DNA of 64,000 bases, from NCBI RefSeq assembly GCF_014645835.1, contig NZ_BMMM01000007.1, positions 408,559-472,558 on the forward strand, in the 5' to 3' direction. The translations under genes and the position numbers were made by a program. Within the stretch, counting starts at the first letter, position 1. Each line of letters starts with the position of its first letter. The notes under the pieces were generated by a model, which saw only the letters and a program-made list of their open reading frames with translations, did not search any database and had not been told where the DNA came from. This document shows, piece after piece, positions 1 through 9,378 of the stretch. Origin of the DNA: Streptomyces albiflavescens (GTDB taxonomy: Bacteria; Actinomycetota; Actinomycetes; Streptomycetales; Streptomycetaceae).

Positions 1-476
1 AGCGCGGCGGCGAAGCAGGCGAGCCGCCGCTGTCCGCCGGAGAGTTTCTTCAGGGCGCGGGAGGCGAGCGGCATGAGGCCGAGTTCGTCGAGTACGGCGT
101 CCCGCTCGGCCCGCGCCTCGCGCAGGTCGAGGCCGCGCAGCCGCCCGGTCGTCTCGGCGGCGAGCGACACCGTCAGCTCGTCGAGGGCGGTGGACTCCTG
201 GCCGAGGTAGGCGAGGATCCGCGCCGCCCGCTCCGGGTGGCGCACGATGTCGTGCCCGAGGATTTCCACGCTGCCGCTGTCGGGACGCATCAGCCCGGTC
301 AGCTGCCGTACCAAGGTCGACTTACCCGCGCCGTTCGGCCCGAGCAGCCCGAAGATCTCGCCGCGCCGGATGTCCAGATGTACCCCGTCGGTGGCCCGTA
401 CCTCGGGCGTCGCCGGGGTGCCCCGCCGTCCGCGCACCGCCGGATAGGTCTTGCTCAGACCGCTCACGGCGCACAC
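1..476 (-). CDS. ABC transporter ATP-binding protein (5' part only)
   Basis: Nucleotide-binding subunit of an ABC transporter, most like the drug-efflux (DrrA-type) class. About 158 residues are visible; the gene runs off the left edge. Walker A GPNGAGKST is at residues 46-54, a Q-loop-like GQES near 92-95, and the signature LSGGQ at 145-149. Walker B and the H-loop lie outside the window. The start is GTG at 476, with AAGGG 7 nt upstream. The permease is not visible and would be expected further left. The family and activity are clear; the substrate cannot be told from this part. Confidence 0.88.
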   Translation of the reverse strand, partial: MCAVSGLSKTYPAVRGRRGTPATPEVRATDGVHLDIRRGEIFGLLGPNGAGKSTLVRQLTGLMRPDSGSVEILGHDIVRHPERAARILAYLGQESTALDELTVSLAAETTGRLRGLDLREARAERDAVLDELGLMPLASRALKKLSGGQRRLACFAAA

Positions 477-625
477 GACATCACCCTTGTGTCCGTTTCG
501 GACTGCCTGTGCCGTGCGCGTACTCACGAAGGACGAGAGTACGGGGTCCGATGCCCCGTTATGCGCTCGGGGCCTCGGCGCAGCCGCGGCGAGGGCCCTG
601 ACCCACGCTCGGCCAAGGCCCCGGC

Positions 626-1843
626 TCACTCCCCCGCGGGAGCGTGTTCCGCCGCCGTACGCACGTCGATCTCGCGCCAGAAGCCCGCCCGGATCGCGTA
701 CCGGTCGTGCTCGTCGATCTGATCGTCCTTGTGCGCGAGCAGCCCGAAGCGGGCCGCGTAGCGCAGCAGCTCGCCGTCCACCCGGTGCGGAATCCGCGGG
801 TACATCGTGGACAGCTTCTGCAGATGGCTCGGCTCGGTGAGGCGCTCCATCCAGCGGCGCGCGAAGACCTGCCCCACCTCGTACGGATCGCCGCCGACGG
901 TGGTGATGTCCTCCTCGCGGTCCGCCCACCGCTGCTCGGCGGAGGTGAGCTGGGCGAGCGTGGGCAGTGCGGCGGCCTCCGCGGACTCCGTGGCGCCTCC
1001 GGGGCGCTCGATCCAGCCCTTGTCGGAGGACCAGCGCAGCGTCGCGCTGGTGGGGTGCTGGGCGGGCTGTGTGCCGGGGCCGCGCAGCGCGGCCAGGTCC
1101 TTGGGCGTGGGCACGCCCTTGGGCGCGGGCACGCGCTCCTCGGTGCCGTTCTGCGACTCGGCCGCCGTGTGGTGCTCGGCCTCCTGGACGGGCCGCTCGG
1201 TCGCCGTGGTGAGCGCCGACTCGGGGAGCGGTGCGGAGAGGATCGCGGCGATCTCGGGGCGCGGCGCGGGCGGCGGCGCGCAGATCCCGCCGAGTTCCTT
1301 GGCGCGTACGGCCTTGGTGATCCAGGCCCGGTCGAGGACGCGCCGCTCGTCGGCCTCGGCGACCAGGTCCTCGGACTGGTTGTAGTCGCCGTCCGCGGCC
1401 TGCACCGCCCACAGGTGGACGGCTACTCCGTGCTCCTTGGCGGCCATCATGCCCGGCAGCAGATCTCCGTCGCCGGTGACCAGGACGATGTCGGAGCAGG
1501 CGCGGTTGCGGGCCAGCTCGGTCAGCTCGGCGTGCATGGCGGCGTCGACGCCCTTCTGCGCCCACCGCCCGTCGCTGCGGGTCAGGGCGCCCAGGCGCAC
1601 CGTCACCCGGGGCATCACGCGCAGCCTGCGGTGCTCCGGTTGCGGTACGCGGTCGGGGGCGCCGTCGAACCAGTAGATGCGCAGCAGGGGCCGCTCCGTG
1701 TCGGACTCGGCGCGCTCGCGCAGACCCTGGATGAGGGCGGCGTGGTCGACGGTGATCCGGGAGCGCGAGGGTTCCCCGGCGAGAAGGCTGGCGGCAGCCC
1801 CGAGCAGATACCCGGCGTCCACCAGGACGATGCAGCGGTCCAC
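626..1843 (-). CDS. NYN-domain (LabA/DUF88-like) putative ribonuclease
   Basis: A protein of about 405 residues with an N-terminal NYN (PIN-like) domain over roughly residues 1-165, followed by a long Pro/Ala/Glu-rich linker and a conserved C-terminal segment of about 100 residues. Counted from the GTG at 1852, the expected metal-binding acids are D12 (LVDAG), D103 (KGVDAAM) and D128/D130 (VTGDGD). The family is linked to RNA cleavage, but no substrate can be inferred here. Two in-frame GTG starts exist at 1852 and 1843. The AAAGAGG at 1853-1859 is 9 nt from the second but abuts the first, so 1843 is preferred. The upstream 1853-2074 stretch holds the divergent promoters of this gene and the small gene at 2075; I see no convincing motif in it. 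Confidence 0.8.
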   Translation of the reverse strand: MDRCIVLVDAGYLLGAAASLLAGEPSRSRITVDHAALIQGLRERAESDTERPLLRIYWFDGAPDRVPQPEHRRLRVMPRVTVRLGALTRSDGRWAQKGVDAAMHAELTELARNRACSDIVLVTGDGDLLPGMMAAKEHGVAVHLWAVQAADGDYNQSEDLVAEADERRVLDRAWITKAVRAKELGGICAPPPAPRPEIAAILSAPLPESALTTATERPVQEAEHHTAAESQNGTEERVPAPKGVPTPKDLAALRGPGTQPAQHPTSATLRWSSDKGWIERPGGATESAEAAALPTLAQLTSAEQRWADREEDITTVGGDPYEVGQVFARRWMERLTEPSHLQKLSTMYPRIPHRVDGELLRYAARFGLLAHKDDQIDEHDRYAIRAGFWREIDVRTAAEHAPAGE

Positions 1844-2074
1844 GCGGTCCACCCTCTTTCCGGTTTCCGGGAGGTTTGCTTCGGGCTTCCTTCGAGTCTG
1901 CCCGACCGCGCGGAGGTTAACGGCCGGAACTCGATCTTCGGCGTGGCGTATCGGGAGAACACTCCCCGACAGGCCTTATTACGCACGGTAATTCTCTGAA
2001 ATGCGTCTGTTGTCAGCCTATGTGAATCTGGTCGCGGCCCTGGCCCCTAGATCCCCCCCAGGAGGCAGATCACC

Positions 2075-2254
2075 ATGGCCAAGAACAAGAACCGCAAGCA
2101 GGGCAGCCAGCAGAACCGCGCCTCGCAGGCCGAGCAGGCCCACGAGCAGGCGCAGCGCTCCTCGGCGGAGGCTCAGCAGTCGCCGATCACGCACGCTCAG
2201 GGCAGCCCCGCGGATGTTGCCCGTAAGCAGCAGAAGCGCTTCGGCCACAACTGA
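2075..2254 (+). CDS. small basic Gln/Ala-rich protein, 59 aa
   Basis: An ORF of 59 residues starting MAKNKNRKQG and ending KQQKRFGHN. It is rich in Gln, Ala, Lys and Ser, has no membrane segment or cysteine, and is probably disordered. GGAGG at 2061-2065 stands 9 nt before the ATG, and a strong terminator follows at 2293. The codons show the usual high third-position G+C. Similar small proteins occur in streptomycetes as far as I recall, with no known function. It stands alone between divergent and convergent neighbours, so its context gives no clue. Confidence 0.75.
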   Translation: MAKNKNRKQGSQQNRASQAEQAHEQAQRSSAEAQQSPITHAQGSPADVARKQQKRFGHN

Positions 2255-2292
2255 GGCCCTGCATGCGGGCTGTTGAAGCCCAGGCACACACC

Positions 2293-2323
2293 GAGGGGCG
2301 CATCCGTTGCGGATGCGCCCCTC
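2293..2323. terminator. hairpin terminator between the small gene and dnaE
   Basis: A perfect 14-bp stem (GAGGGGCGCATCCG and its complement) closed by a 3-nt TTG loop. It lies 39 nt after the small gene and 42 nt beyond the dnaE stop codon. It is symmetric, so it can serve both convergent genes. No U tract follows, as is normal in Streptomyces. Confidence 0.85.
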
Positions 2324-2365
2324 GCGTACGTCGGTCGGCGACTGTGCCGGCCGCTTCTCCTTGTG

Positions 2366-5300
2366 TCAGCCCGCCAGGCAGGACGGGCCCAGCAGCACCT
2401 TCAGGTCGCCGAAGAGTGCCGGATCCGGCTTCACTCGGTGCCGGTCGAGCCGCAGCACCGTCGTCTTGCGCGGTCCCTGGAGCTTGATACGGACCTCGCT
2501 CTCGCCCTTGTGGTGGCTGAGGATCTCGCCGAGGCGGCTGACCATCGGCGGGGTGACCTTGACCGCCGGGATGGTGAGGATCACGGGCGCGTTGGTGCCC
2601 GCGTTCGACAGATCCGGGACCTGGAGCTCCATCGCGACCAGGCGCGGCACGTCCTCGCGCTTGTCGAGGCGTCCCTTGACGAACACGACCGCGTCCTCGA
2701 CGAGTTGGGTCGACACCAGCTGGTAGGTCGCCGGGAAGAACATGCACTCGATGGAGCCCGCGAGGTCCTCCACCGTGGCGATCGCCCAGGCGTTGCCCTG
2801 CTTGGTCATCTTGCGCTGCAGGCCCGAGATGATGCCGCCGATCGTCACGACCGCACCGTCCGCGTGCTCACCGCCGGTGAGCTGGGAGATACCGGCGTCC
2901 GCCTTGTCGGACAGCACATGCTCCAGGCCGAAGAGCGGGTGGTCGGAGACGTACAGACCGAGCATCTCCCGCTCCTGGGCGAGCAGATAGGCCTTGTCCC
3001 ACTCGTCGGTCGTGAACTCGACGTCGAGTCCGAAGCCGGGCTCGCTGGTCTCCTCCTCGCCCATGCCGCCGAAGAGGTCGAACTGCCCCTCGGCCTCCTT
3101 GCGCTTGACCTGCACCACGTTGTCGATCATCGGCTCGAACTGAGCGGTGAGGCCCTTGCGGGTGTGCCCCATCGTGTCGAACGCGCCCGCCTTGATCAGC
3201 GATTCCGTGGTGCGCTTGTTGCAGGCGACCGCCTCGACCTTGTCCAGGTAATCCGGGAAGGAGGCGTACTTCCCCTTGGCCTTGCGGCTCTTGATGATCG
3301 ACTCGACGACGTTCGTACCGACGTTGCGGACGGCGGAGAGGCCGAAGAGGATCACGTCGTCGCCCTGCGCGGCGAAGTTCTGCTCCGACTCGTTCACGTT
3401 GGGCGGGAGCACCTTGATGCCCATGCGCCGGCACTCGTTCAGATAGATCGCGGACTTGTCCTTGTCGTCCTTGACCGAGGTGAGCAGGCCCGCCATGTAC
3501 TCCGCCGGGAAGTTCGCCTTCAGGTAGGCGGTCCAGTACGAGACCAGACCGTACGCGGCCGAGTGGGCCTTGTTGAAGGCGTAGCCGGCGAAGGGGACCA
3601 GCACGTCCCACAGGGCCTGGATGGCCTCGTCGCTGTAGCCGTTCTTCTGGGCGCCGGCCTGGAAGATGGTGAAGTTCTTCGCCAGCTCGTCGGGCTTCTT
3701 CTTGCCCATCACGCGGCGGAGGATGTCGGCCTCGCCGAGCGAGTACCCGGCGATGATCTGGGCGGCCTTCTGCACCTGCTCCTGGTAGACGATCAGGCCG
3801 TAGGTGACTGCCAGGACCTCTTCGAGGGGCTCTTCGAGCTCCTTGTGGATCGGGGTGATCTCCTGGAGCTTGTTCTTGCGCAGGGCGTAGTTCGTGTGCG
3901 AGTCCATGCCCATCGGGCCGGGACGGTAGAGCGCCGAGACGGCGGAGATGTCTTCGAAGTTGTCGGGCTTCATCAGGCGCAGCAGCGAGCGCATGGGGCC
4001 GCCGTCGAACTGGAAGACACCGAGGGTCTCGCCACGTTGGAGCAGTTCGAAGGTCTTCGGATCGTCGAGCGGGAGGGCCAGCAGGTCGAGGTCGATGCCC
4101 TTGTTGGACTTCACCATCTTGACGGCGTCGTCCATGATCGTCAGGTTGCGCAGGCCGAGGAAGTCCATCTTCAGCAGGCCGAGCGACTCGCACTGCGGGT
4201 AGTCCCACTGTGTGATCGTCACGCCGTCCGTGTGCCGCACCCAGACCGGGGCGTGGTCGACGATGGGCTCGCTGGACATGATGACGCCGGCGGCGTGCAC
4301 GCCCATCTGCCGGACCAGGCCTTCGACACCCTTGGCGGTGTCGATGACCTTCTTCACATCCGGCTCGTTCTCGTACATCGCCCGGATCTCGCCGGCCTCG
4401 CTGTAGCGCGGGTGCGAGGAGTCGGTGATGCCGCTGAGGTCGATGCCCTTGCCGAGGACGTCGGCGGGCATCGCCTTGGTGAGGCGGTCGCCCATCGCGT
4501 ACGGGTAGCCCAGCACGCGCGCGGAGTCCTTGATCGCGTTCTTGGCCTTGATCTTGCCGTAGGTGCCGATCATGGCGACCTTGTCGGCGCCGTACTTCTC
4601 CGTCACATACCTGATCACTTCGACGCGCCTGCGCTCGTCGAAGTCGATGTCGACATCGGGCATGGAGACGCGCTCGGGGTTGAGGAACCGCTCGAAGATC
4701 AGACCGTGCGGGATCGGGTCGAGGTCGGTGATGCCCATGGCGTACGCGACGATCGAACCGGCCGCCGAACCACGGCCCGGGCCGACCGCGATGCCCTGCT
4801 TCTTGGCCCACATGATGAAGTCGGCGACCACGAGGAAGTAGCCGGGGAACCCCATCTGGATGATGACGTCCATCTCGTACTCGACCTGCTTCTGGCGGTC
4901 CTCGGGGATGCCGCCCGGGAAGCGGCGCTCCATGCCGAGGCGGACCTCCTCCTTGAACCAGGTGACCTCGGTGAACCCCTCGGGGATGTCGAACTTCGGC
5001 ATGAGGTTCTTCGCCTCGAACATGCCGGAGGTGTCGATCTGTTCGGCCACCAGGAGGGTGTTGGCACAGCCCTCCTGCCAGGCGTCCGAGGAGTCGACGG
5101 CGTACATCTCGTCCGTGGACTTCAGGTAGTAGCCGGTGCCGTCGAAGCGGAAGCGGTCCGGGTCGGAGAGGTTCTTGCCGGTCTGAATGCACAGCAGGGC
5201 GTCGTGCGCGGTCGCCTCGTGCGCGTACGTGTAGTGCGAGTCGTTCGTCACCAGGGGCGGGATGCCGAGCTTCTTGCCGATCTCCAGGAGACCGTCGCGG

Positions 5301-5905
5301 ACCCGGCGCTCGATCTCGATGCCGTGGTCCATCAGCTCCAGGAAGTACCGGTCCTTGCCGAAGATGTCCTGGTACTCGGCGGCCGACTTCAGGGCCTCGT
5401 CGTACTGGCCGAGGCGCAGCCGCGTCTGCAGCTCACCGGAGGGGCAGCCGGTGGAGGCGATGAGCCCCTCGGACCACTGGGAGATGGTCTCCTTGTCCAT
5501 GCGCGGCCACTTCTGCAGCCAGCCCTCGGCGTACGCGTCCGAGGAGAGCCGGAAGAGGTTGTGCAGGCCCGTCTTGTTCGACGCCCAGATCGTCTTGTGC
5601 GTGTAACCACCCGAACCGGACACGTCGTCGCGCTTCTGGTGCGGCTGGCCCCACTGGATCTTGCGCTTGTTGCGCCGGGACTCCGGAGCGACGTACGCCT
5701 CGATGCCGATGATCGGCGTGACGCCCGCCTTCTTCGCCGTGTGGAAGAAGTCGTACGCCCCGTGGAGGTTGCCGTGGTCGCTCATCGCGATGTGCGTCAT
5801 GCCCATCTCGTTGCAGGCATTGAACATGTCCTTGAGCCGCGCGGCACCGTCCAGCAGCGAGTACTGGGTGTGGACGTGCAGGTGCGTGAACGGCGGCTTT
5901 GACAC
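2366..5905 (-). CDS. dnaE: DNA polymerase III subunit alpha
   Basis: Replicative C-family DNA polymerase of 1179 residues, catalysing chromosome synthesis as the core of the holoenzyme. The PHP domain opens the protein (THLHVHT, H8 and H10). The polymerase catalytic motif PDVDIDFD puts the metal-binding aspartates at D417 and D419. An OB-fold region (GGIISGLQRKMTKQG) lies in the last 200 residues. The start is GTG at 5905, with TTGGAGG about 8 nt upstream; a longer in-frame extension upstream has no family support. The length equals that of the essential DnaE1 of streptomycetes as I recall it, not the shorter mutagenic DnaE2. It is transcribed alone, divergent from the DUF2252 gene. Confidence 0.97.
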   Translation of the reverse strand: MSKPPFTHLHVHTQYSLLDGAARLKDMFNACNEMGMTHIAMSDHGNLHGAYDFFHTAKKAGVTPIIGIEAYVAPESRRNKRKIQWGQPHQKRDDVSGSGGYTHKTIWASNKTGLHNLFRLSSDAYAEGWLQKWPRMDKETISQWSEGLIASTGCPSGELQTRLRLGQYDEALKSAAEYQDIFGKDRYFLELMDHGIEIERRVRDGLLEIGKKLGIPPLVTNDSHYTYAHEATAHDALLCIQTGKNLSDPDRFRFDGTGYYLKSTDEMYAVDSSDAWQEGCANTLLVAEQIDTSGMFEAKNLMPKFDIPEGFTEVTWFKEEVRLGMERRFPGGIPEDRQKQVEYEMDVIIQMGFPGYFLVVADFIMWAKKQGIAVGPGRGSAAGSIVAYAMGITDLDPIPHGLIFERFLNPERVSMPDVDIDFDERRRVEVIRYVTEKYGADKVAMIGTYGKIKAKNAIKDSARVLGYPYAMGDRLTKAMPADVLGKGIDLSGITDSSHPRYSEAGEIRAMYENEPDVKKVIDTAKGVEGLVRQMGVHAAGVIMSSEPIVDHAPVWVRHTDGVTITQWDYPQCESLGLLKMDFLGLRNLTIMDDAVKMVKSNKGIDLDLLALPLDDPKTFELLQRGETLGVFQFDGGPMRSLLRLMKPDNFEDISAVSALYRPGPMGMDSHTNYALRKNKLQEITPIHKELEEPLEEVLAVTYGLIVYQEQVQKAAQIIAGYSLGEADILRRVMGKKKPDELAKNFTIFQAGAQKNGYSDEAIQALWDVLVPFAGYAFNKAHSAAYGLVSYWTAYLKANFPAEYMAGLLTSVKDDKDKSAIYLNECRRMGIKVLPPNVNESEQNFAAQGDDVILFGLSAVRNVGTNVVESIIKSRKAKGKYASFPDYLDKVEAVACNKRTTESLIKAGAFDTMGHTRKGLTAQFEPMIDNVVQVKRKEAEGQFDLFGGMGEEETSEPGFGLDVEFTTDEWDKAYLLAQEREMLGLYVSDHPLFGLEHVLSDKADAGISQLTGGEHADGAVVTIGGIISGLQRKMTKQGNAWAIATVEDLAGSIECMFFPATYQLVSTQLVEDAVVFVKGRLDKREDVPRLVAMELQVPDLSNAGTNAPVILTIPAVKVTPPMVSRLGEILSHHKGESEVRIKLQGPRKTTVLRLDRHRVKPDPALFGDLKVLLGPSCLAG

Positions 5906-6174
5906 GGCTTCGGCCTCCAAGAAGAACAATCGTCGACAGGCTGCGGACAGTCTGGGGGGACAGCGTCGAAGTCTATGCCGGGCCACTGACACTCCGCGGG
6001 GGATCACACGTACCTTCATCCGGGGTACTCGGATCCCACGGCGTACCGTCGTCGACGGAATCCGGGCACTCCGGCGGTTCGTCGTCCGTTGGAGGTGGAC
6101 GGACCACCATGTCCCCAGGGGCGGCGCGCCCGTCCCCCATGTCACGCACCACCTGCACCAGGAGGCACCCAGCG

Positions 6175-7503
6175 ATGTCGGTCCCGCAGCTCAGCGCCGA
6201 GCAACGCGGCGAGCAGATCCTCGCCGTCTTCGACACCGCCTTCGGCGAGCTCCTGGCCGCCGACCCGGCCGCGTTCCGCGTGAAGTTCCGCAAGATGGCG
6301 GCCTCCGCCTTCGCGTTCTACCGGGGCACGGCGGGCCTCTTCTACCACGATCTCGAACAGGACAAGCGGGGCGGACCATACCTGGACGAGCGGACCTCCC
6401 GGGTCTGGATCCACGGCGACCTGCACGCCGAGAACTTCGGCACGTACATGGACGCCCAGGGCCGTCTGATCTTCAATGTGAACGACTTCGACGAGGCCTA
6501 CGTCGGCCCCTTCACCTGGGACCTCAAGCGCTTCGCGGCCTCCGTGGCGCTCATCGGCTACGCCAAGGCGCTCAGCGACGAGCAGATCACCGAACTCGTC
6601 AAGGTGTACGCGGCCGGCTACCGCGAGCGCATCCACGCCCTGGCCACCGGCGCCAAGAGCGACGAGGTGCCGCCCTTCACGCTGGACACCGCCGAGGGCC
6701 CGCTCCTGGACGCGCTGCGCGACGCCCGCTCGCTGACCCGCTTCGGGCTGCTCGACTCGATGACCGAGATCCGTGACTTCGAGCGCCGCTTCGCGCCGGG
6801 CGGCGGCTCCATCGAGCTGGACGCGGCCACCCGCTACAAGGTCCTCGCCGCGTTCGACGGCTACCTGGAGACGCTCCCGGAGTCCTCTCTGGCCCGCCCG
6901 GACTCGTACCGCGTGAAGGACGTCGTCGGCCGCCGCGGCATCGGCATCGGCTCGGCCGGTCTGCCGTCGTACAACATCCTTCTGGAGGGCAACAGCGACG
7001 CCCTGGAGAACGATGTCGTGATCTACATCAAGCAGGCCCAGACCCCGGCCGTCTCCCGGCACATCACGGACTCCGCGATCCGCGAGTACTTCCAGCACGA
7101 GGGCCACCGCACGGTGATCTCCCAGCGCGCGCTCCAGGCCCACGCCGACCCGTGGCTGGGCTGGACCGAGCTGGACGGCGCGGGCCAGCTGGTCGCCGAG
7201 GTGTCGCCGTACGCGGTCGACCTGGACTGGGGCGACATCGACGACTCCGAGGAGATCTCCGCGGTCGTCGCGGACCTCGGCCGGGCCACGGCCACGATGC
7301 ACGCGGCGGCGGACGACGAGAGCGGCCACTCGGAGCTGGTCCCGTTCTCCACGGAGCGGGCCATCGACGCGGCGATCGCGGCCGACGAGGACGGCTTCGC
7401 GGGCCTCCTGGTGGACTTCGCGCACAGCTACGGCGCACGCGCGCGCGGCGACCACCAGATCTTCGTGGACCTGTTCCGCAACGGCCGGATTCCGGGCCTG
7501 TAG
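6175..7503 (+). CDS. DUF2252 family protein
   Basis: A protein of 442 residues of the DUF2252 family, which resembles aminoglycoside/choline kinases. The brace motif HGDLHAENFG is at residues 80-89 and NDFDEA at 103-108, equivalent to the catalytic-loop and metal-binding motifs of the protein-kinase-like fold. Phosphotransfer is therefore plausible, but no substrate is known. AGGAGG at 6160-6165 precedes the ATG at 6175; the reading frame is open further upstream, but no other start is as well placed. The gene is divergent from dnaE and the 269-nt space between them must carry both promoters. A hairpin follows the stop codon. Confidence 0.88.
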   Translation: MSVPQLSAEQRGEQILAVFDTAFGELLAADPAAFRVKFRKMAASAFAFYRGTAGLFYHDLEQDKRGGPYLDERTSRVWIHGDLHAENFGTYMDAQGRLIFNVNDFDEAYVGPFTWDLKRFAASVALIGYAKALSDEQITELVKVYAAGYRERIHALATGAKSDEVPPFTLDTAEGPLLDALRDARSLTRFGLLDSMTEIRDFERRFAPGGGSIELDAATRYKVLAAFDGYLETLPESSLARPDSYRVKDVVGRRGIGIGSAGLPSYNILLEGNSDALENDVVIYIKQAQTPAVSRHITDSAIREYFQHEGHRTVISQRALQAHADPWLGWTELDGAGQLVAEVSPYAVDLDWGDIDDSEEISAVVADLGRATATMHAAADDESGHSELVPFSTERAIDAAIAADEDGFAGLLVDFAHSYGARARGDHQIFVDLFRNGRIPGL

Positions 7504-7526
7504 GCACGCCGACGACGGACTCACAA

Positions 7527-7573
7527 CGCTCCCGTAACGCATAGGAACCCTTTAGGGAGCCCTTACGGGAGCG
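7527..7573 (+). terminator. hairpin after the DUF2252 gene
   Basis: An 11-bp stem (CGCTCCCGTAA at 7527-7537, complement at 7563-7573) encloses a second short CCCTTTAGGG palindrome. It lies between the DUF2252 stop and the next start at 7595. A terminator is likeliest, but its closeness to the next gene also allows a 5' leader structure. Confidence 0.6.
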
Positions 7574-7594
7574 CGTGGGAGACTCTCCTCCGCC

Positions 7595-8275
7595 ATGGAC
7601 ATATCCGGGACCCAGCTCAGAGCCGTGCGCGCGGCGCTGTTCACTGCTGTCGTCGTGACGCTCTCCACCGCGTCGCACGTGCTGCTGTCCCGGGTCCCGC
7701 TGCCGCTGAGCACCGTGGCCGCGATCGCCGCCGCCGTCTTCGTCATCGCGTACGCGCTGGCCGGCCGCGAGCGCGGCTTCGGGCGGATCGCGGCCCTGCT
7801 GATCCCGCTGGAGCTGGCGGCCGACACCGTGTTCACCACGGGTCAGCACGTCTGTTACGGCAGGGCGGGCGGCCCGGTCGCGGGCCCGCTGCGCTCGGTC
7901 GGCTTCGACGTGCTGTGCGGCGGCGGCAATGTGGGCACCCCGCTGGCACAGGTGACCGGCACCGACCGCGCGGCGGCCCTGCTCGCGCACGCCGACCCGG
8001 CCGCCGCCTGGCTGCTGCTCGGCGCGCACGTCGGCGTCGGGCTCCTCGCGGCCGCCTGGCTGCGCCGAGGCGAGCGGGCCCTGGACCAGCTGCTGCGCGC
8101 CGTGGCCGCCGCCACCTTCCGGCCGCTGCTGATCGCGGTCGCCGCGGTGACCGTACGGCTCGCTCCGGTCCGCCGGCTGCCGCGCCCCAACGGCCCGACG
8201 GCCACCGTCCGTACGCGCCTGTTCGTGCACTCCCTGGGACGGCGTGGACCGCCGTGCTCGGTCGCTTTCGCGTGA
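7595..8275 (+). CDS. hypothetical membrane protein, 226 aa
   Basis: Predicted membrane protein with hydrophobic segments at about residues 10-32, 38-56, 60-82 and 137-158. The loop between the third and fourth carries two cysteines (HVCYG, DVLCGGG), which could form a disulfide outside the membrane. The C-terminal 60 residues are basic and probably cytoplasmic. The start is ATG at 7595 with a weak upstream GGAGA. Streptomycetes have similar proteins of unknown role, as I recall. It lies upstream of the thioredoxin-fold protein, but 130 nt separate them, so an operon is not certain. Confidence 0.72.
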   Translation: MDISGTQLRAVRAALFTAVVVTLSTASHVLLSRVPLPLSTVAAIAAAVFVIAYALAGRERGFGRIAALLIPLELAADTVFTTGQHVCYGRAGGPVAGPLRSVGFDVLCGGGNVGTPLAQVTGTDRAAALLAHADPAAAWLLLGAHVGVGLLAAAWLRRGERALDQLLRAVAAATFRPLLIAVAAVTVRLAPVRRLPRPNGPTATVRTRLFVHSLGRRGPPCSVAFA

Positions 8276-8405
8276 GCAAGTCCGCCTGAGCGGCAGCAGT
8301 CCGCCCCGGCGGCAGCACTCGCTGAGCGACAGCACCTGAGCACCAGCAGTCCCCCATACGTATCTCGCGTACGGCATGTGCGCGTCCCCCATGGAGATCA
8401 CCACA

Positions 8406-9254
8406 ATGAGCAAGCGGAACAGCCAGGCGGCGAAGGCGGCGGCCCGTGAGAAGCTGCGCCTGGAGCGCGAGCGCCAGGCCAAGCGCGACAAGATCAAGCG
8501 GCAGGCCATCGTGGCCGGCTCCCTCGTCGCCGTCCTCGCGATCGCCGGCGGCATCGGCTACGCCGTCGTACAGAACAACAAGCCCACCTACTGGGAGTCC
8601 GCCAAGGACGACAAGATCGTCACGCCGGCCAACACCACGGGCACGAACGGTACGACCGTCGTCCTCGGCAAGAGCACCGCGAAGAAGACCCTGAAGCTGT
8701 ACGAAGACCCGCGCTGCCCGGTCTGCGCGCAGTTCGAGCAGACCGTCGGCTCGACCCTCAAGAAGGACTTCGACGCCGGCAAGTTCAAGATCCAGTACAT
8801 CGGCGGCACGTTCCTCGACGGCGACTCCGACAAGAAGGGCAAGATCCAGATCGGCTCCCGCGGCGAGGGCTCCAAGAACGCGCTGAGCGCCCTGGGTGCC
8901 GCGCTGAACGTGAGCCCGGAAGCCTTCCTGGAGTACAAGACCGCGCTCTACTCGGCGAAGTACCACCCCGAGGAGACGGACGACAAGTTCAAGAGCGACG
9001 ACTACCTGATCAAGGTGGCGGACACGGTCGGCGCGCTCAAGAACAACACGACGTTCCAGAACGCCGTCAAGGACGGCAAGTACGACGCCTGGGCGCTGGC
9101 CATGTCGGAGACGTTCAACACGAACAAGGACGACGTCACCGGCACGCCGAGCCTGGTGATGGACGGCAAGAAGCTCACCGGCTCCGACGGCAAGAACGCG
9201 CCGATGACGGTGGCCGAGTTCACCACGGCGATCGACGGGGCGCTCAAGGCCTGA
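8406..9254 (+). CDS. membrane-anchored DsbA-like thioredoxin-fold protein
   Basis: A protein of 282 residues with a short, highly basic cytoplasmic tail (residues 1-33), one membrane segment (about 34-55) and an extracytoplasmic thioredoxin_4 domain. The active-site motif CPVC is at residues 104-107 (DPRCPVCAQFE), and the TGTPSLVMDG stretch fits the cis-Pro loop. It probably oxidises or isomerises disulfides in exported proteins. The ATG at 8406 has GGAG 9 nt upstream; an in-frame ATG at 8376 lacks one. A strong terminator follows, separating it from phoD. Confidence 0.88.
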   Translation: MSKRNSQAAKAAAREKLRLERERQAKRDKIKRQAIVAGSLVAVLAIAGGIGYAVVQNNKPTYWESAKDDKIVTPANTTGTNGTTVVLGKSTAKKTLKLYEDPRCPVCAQFEQTVGSTLKKDFDAGKFKIQYIGGTFLDGDSDKKGKIQIGSRGEGSKNALSALGAALNVSPEAFLEYKTALYSAKYHPEETDDKFKSDDYLIKVADTVGALKNNTTFQNAVKDGKYDAWALAMSETFNTNKDDVTGTPSLVMDGKKLTGSDGKNAPMTVAEFTTAIDGALKA

Positions 9255-9312
9255 GCCACCGGCACCGGGGCACCTGCCCCCGCCGACGGGCGCGTTGGGC
9301 GGCCAGTACTCG

Positions 9313-9348
9313 AAGAGCGGGCGAACTTTTGTCAGTTCGCCCGCTCTT
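9313..9348 (+). terminator. 14-bp perfect hairpin upstream of phoD
   Basis: AAGAGCGGGCGAAC at 9313-9326 pairs perfectly with 9335-9348 across an 8-nt loop. A further 6-bp pair, CAGTAC (9304-9309) with GTACTG (9354-9359), encloses it. It terminates the thioredoxin-fold gene and ends 30 nt before the phoD start, so it could also shape the phoD leader. Confidence 0.8.
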
Positions 9349-9378
9349 GGCCTGTACTGATCGGTAACCTGATCGCCC

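Noticed and set aside
2273..5902. A 1209-codon open frame on the plus strand opposite dnaE
   Set aside because: It mirrors dnaE exactly; high third-position G+C leaves the antisense frame free of stops. Its composition (very rich in Leu, Val, Arg, His, Asp) is typical of such shadows, and no ribosome binding site or family is seen.
2366..6145. A 1259-residue DnaE from the upstream in-frame start
   Set aside because: The extra 80 residues are not PHP-domain sequence; the GTG at 5905 has a good ribosome binding site and gives the family's usual N terminus.
9255..9378. PHO boxes upstream of phoD
   Set aside because: Only one loose GTTCGCC-like match lies inside the terminator hairpin; no properly spaced direct repeats are seen.
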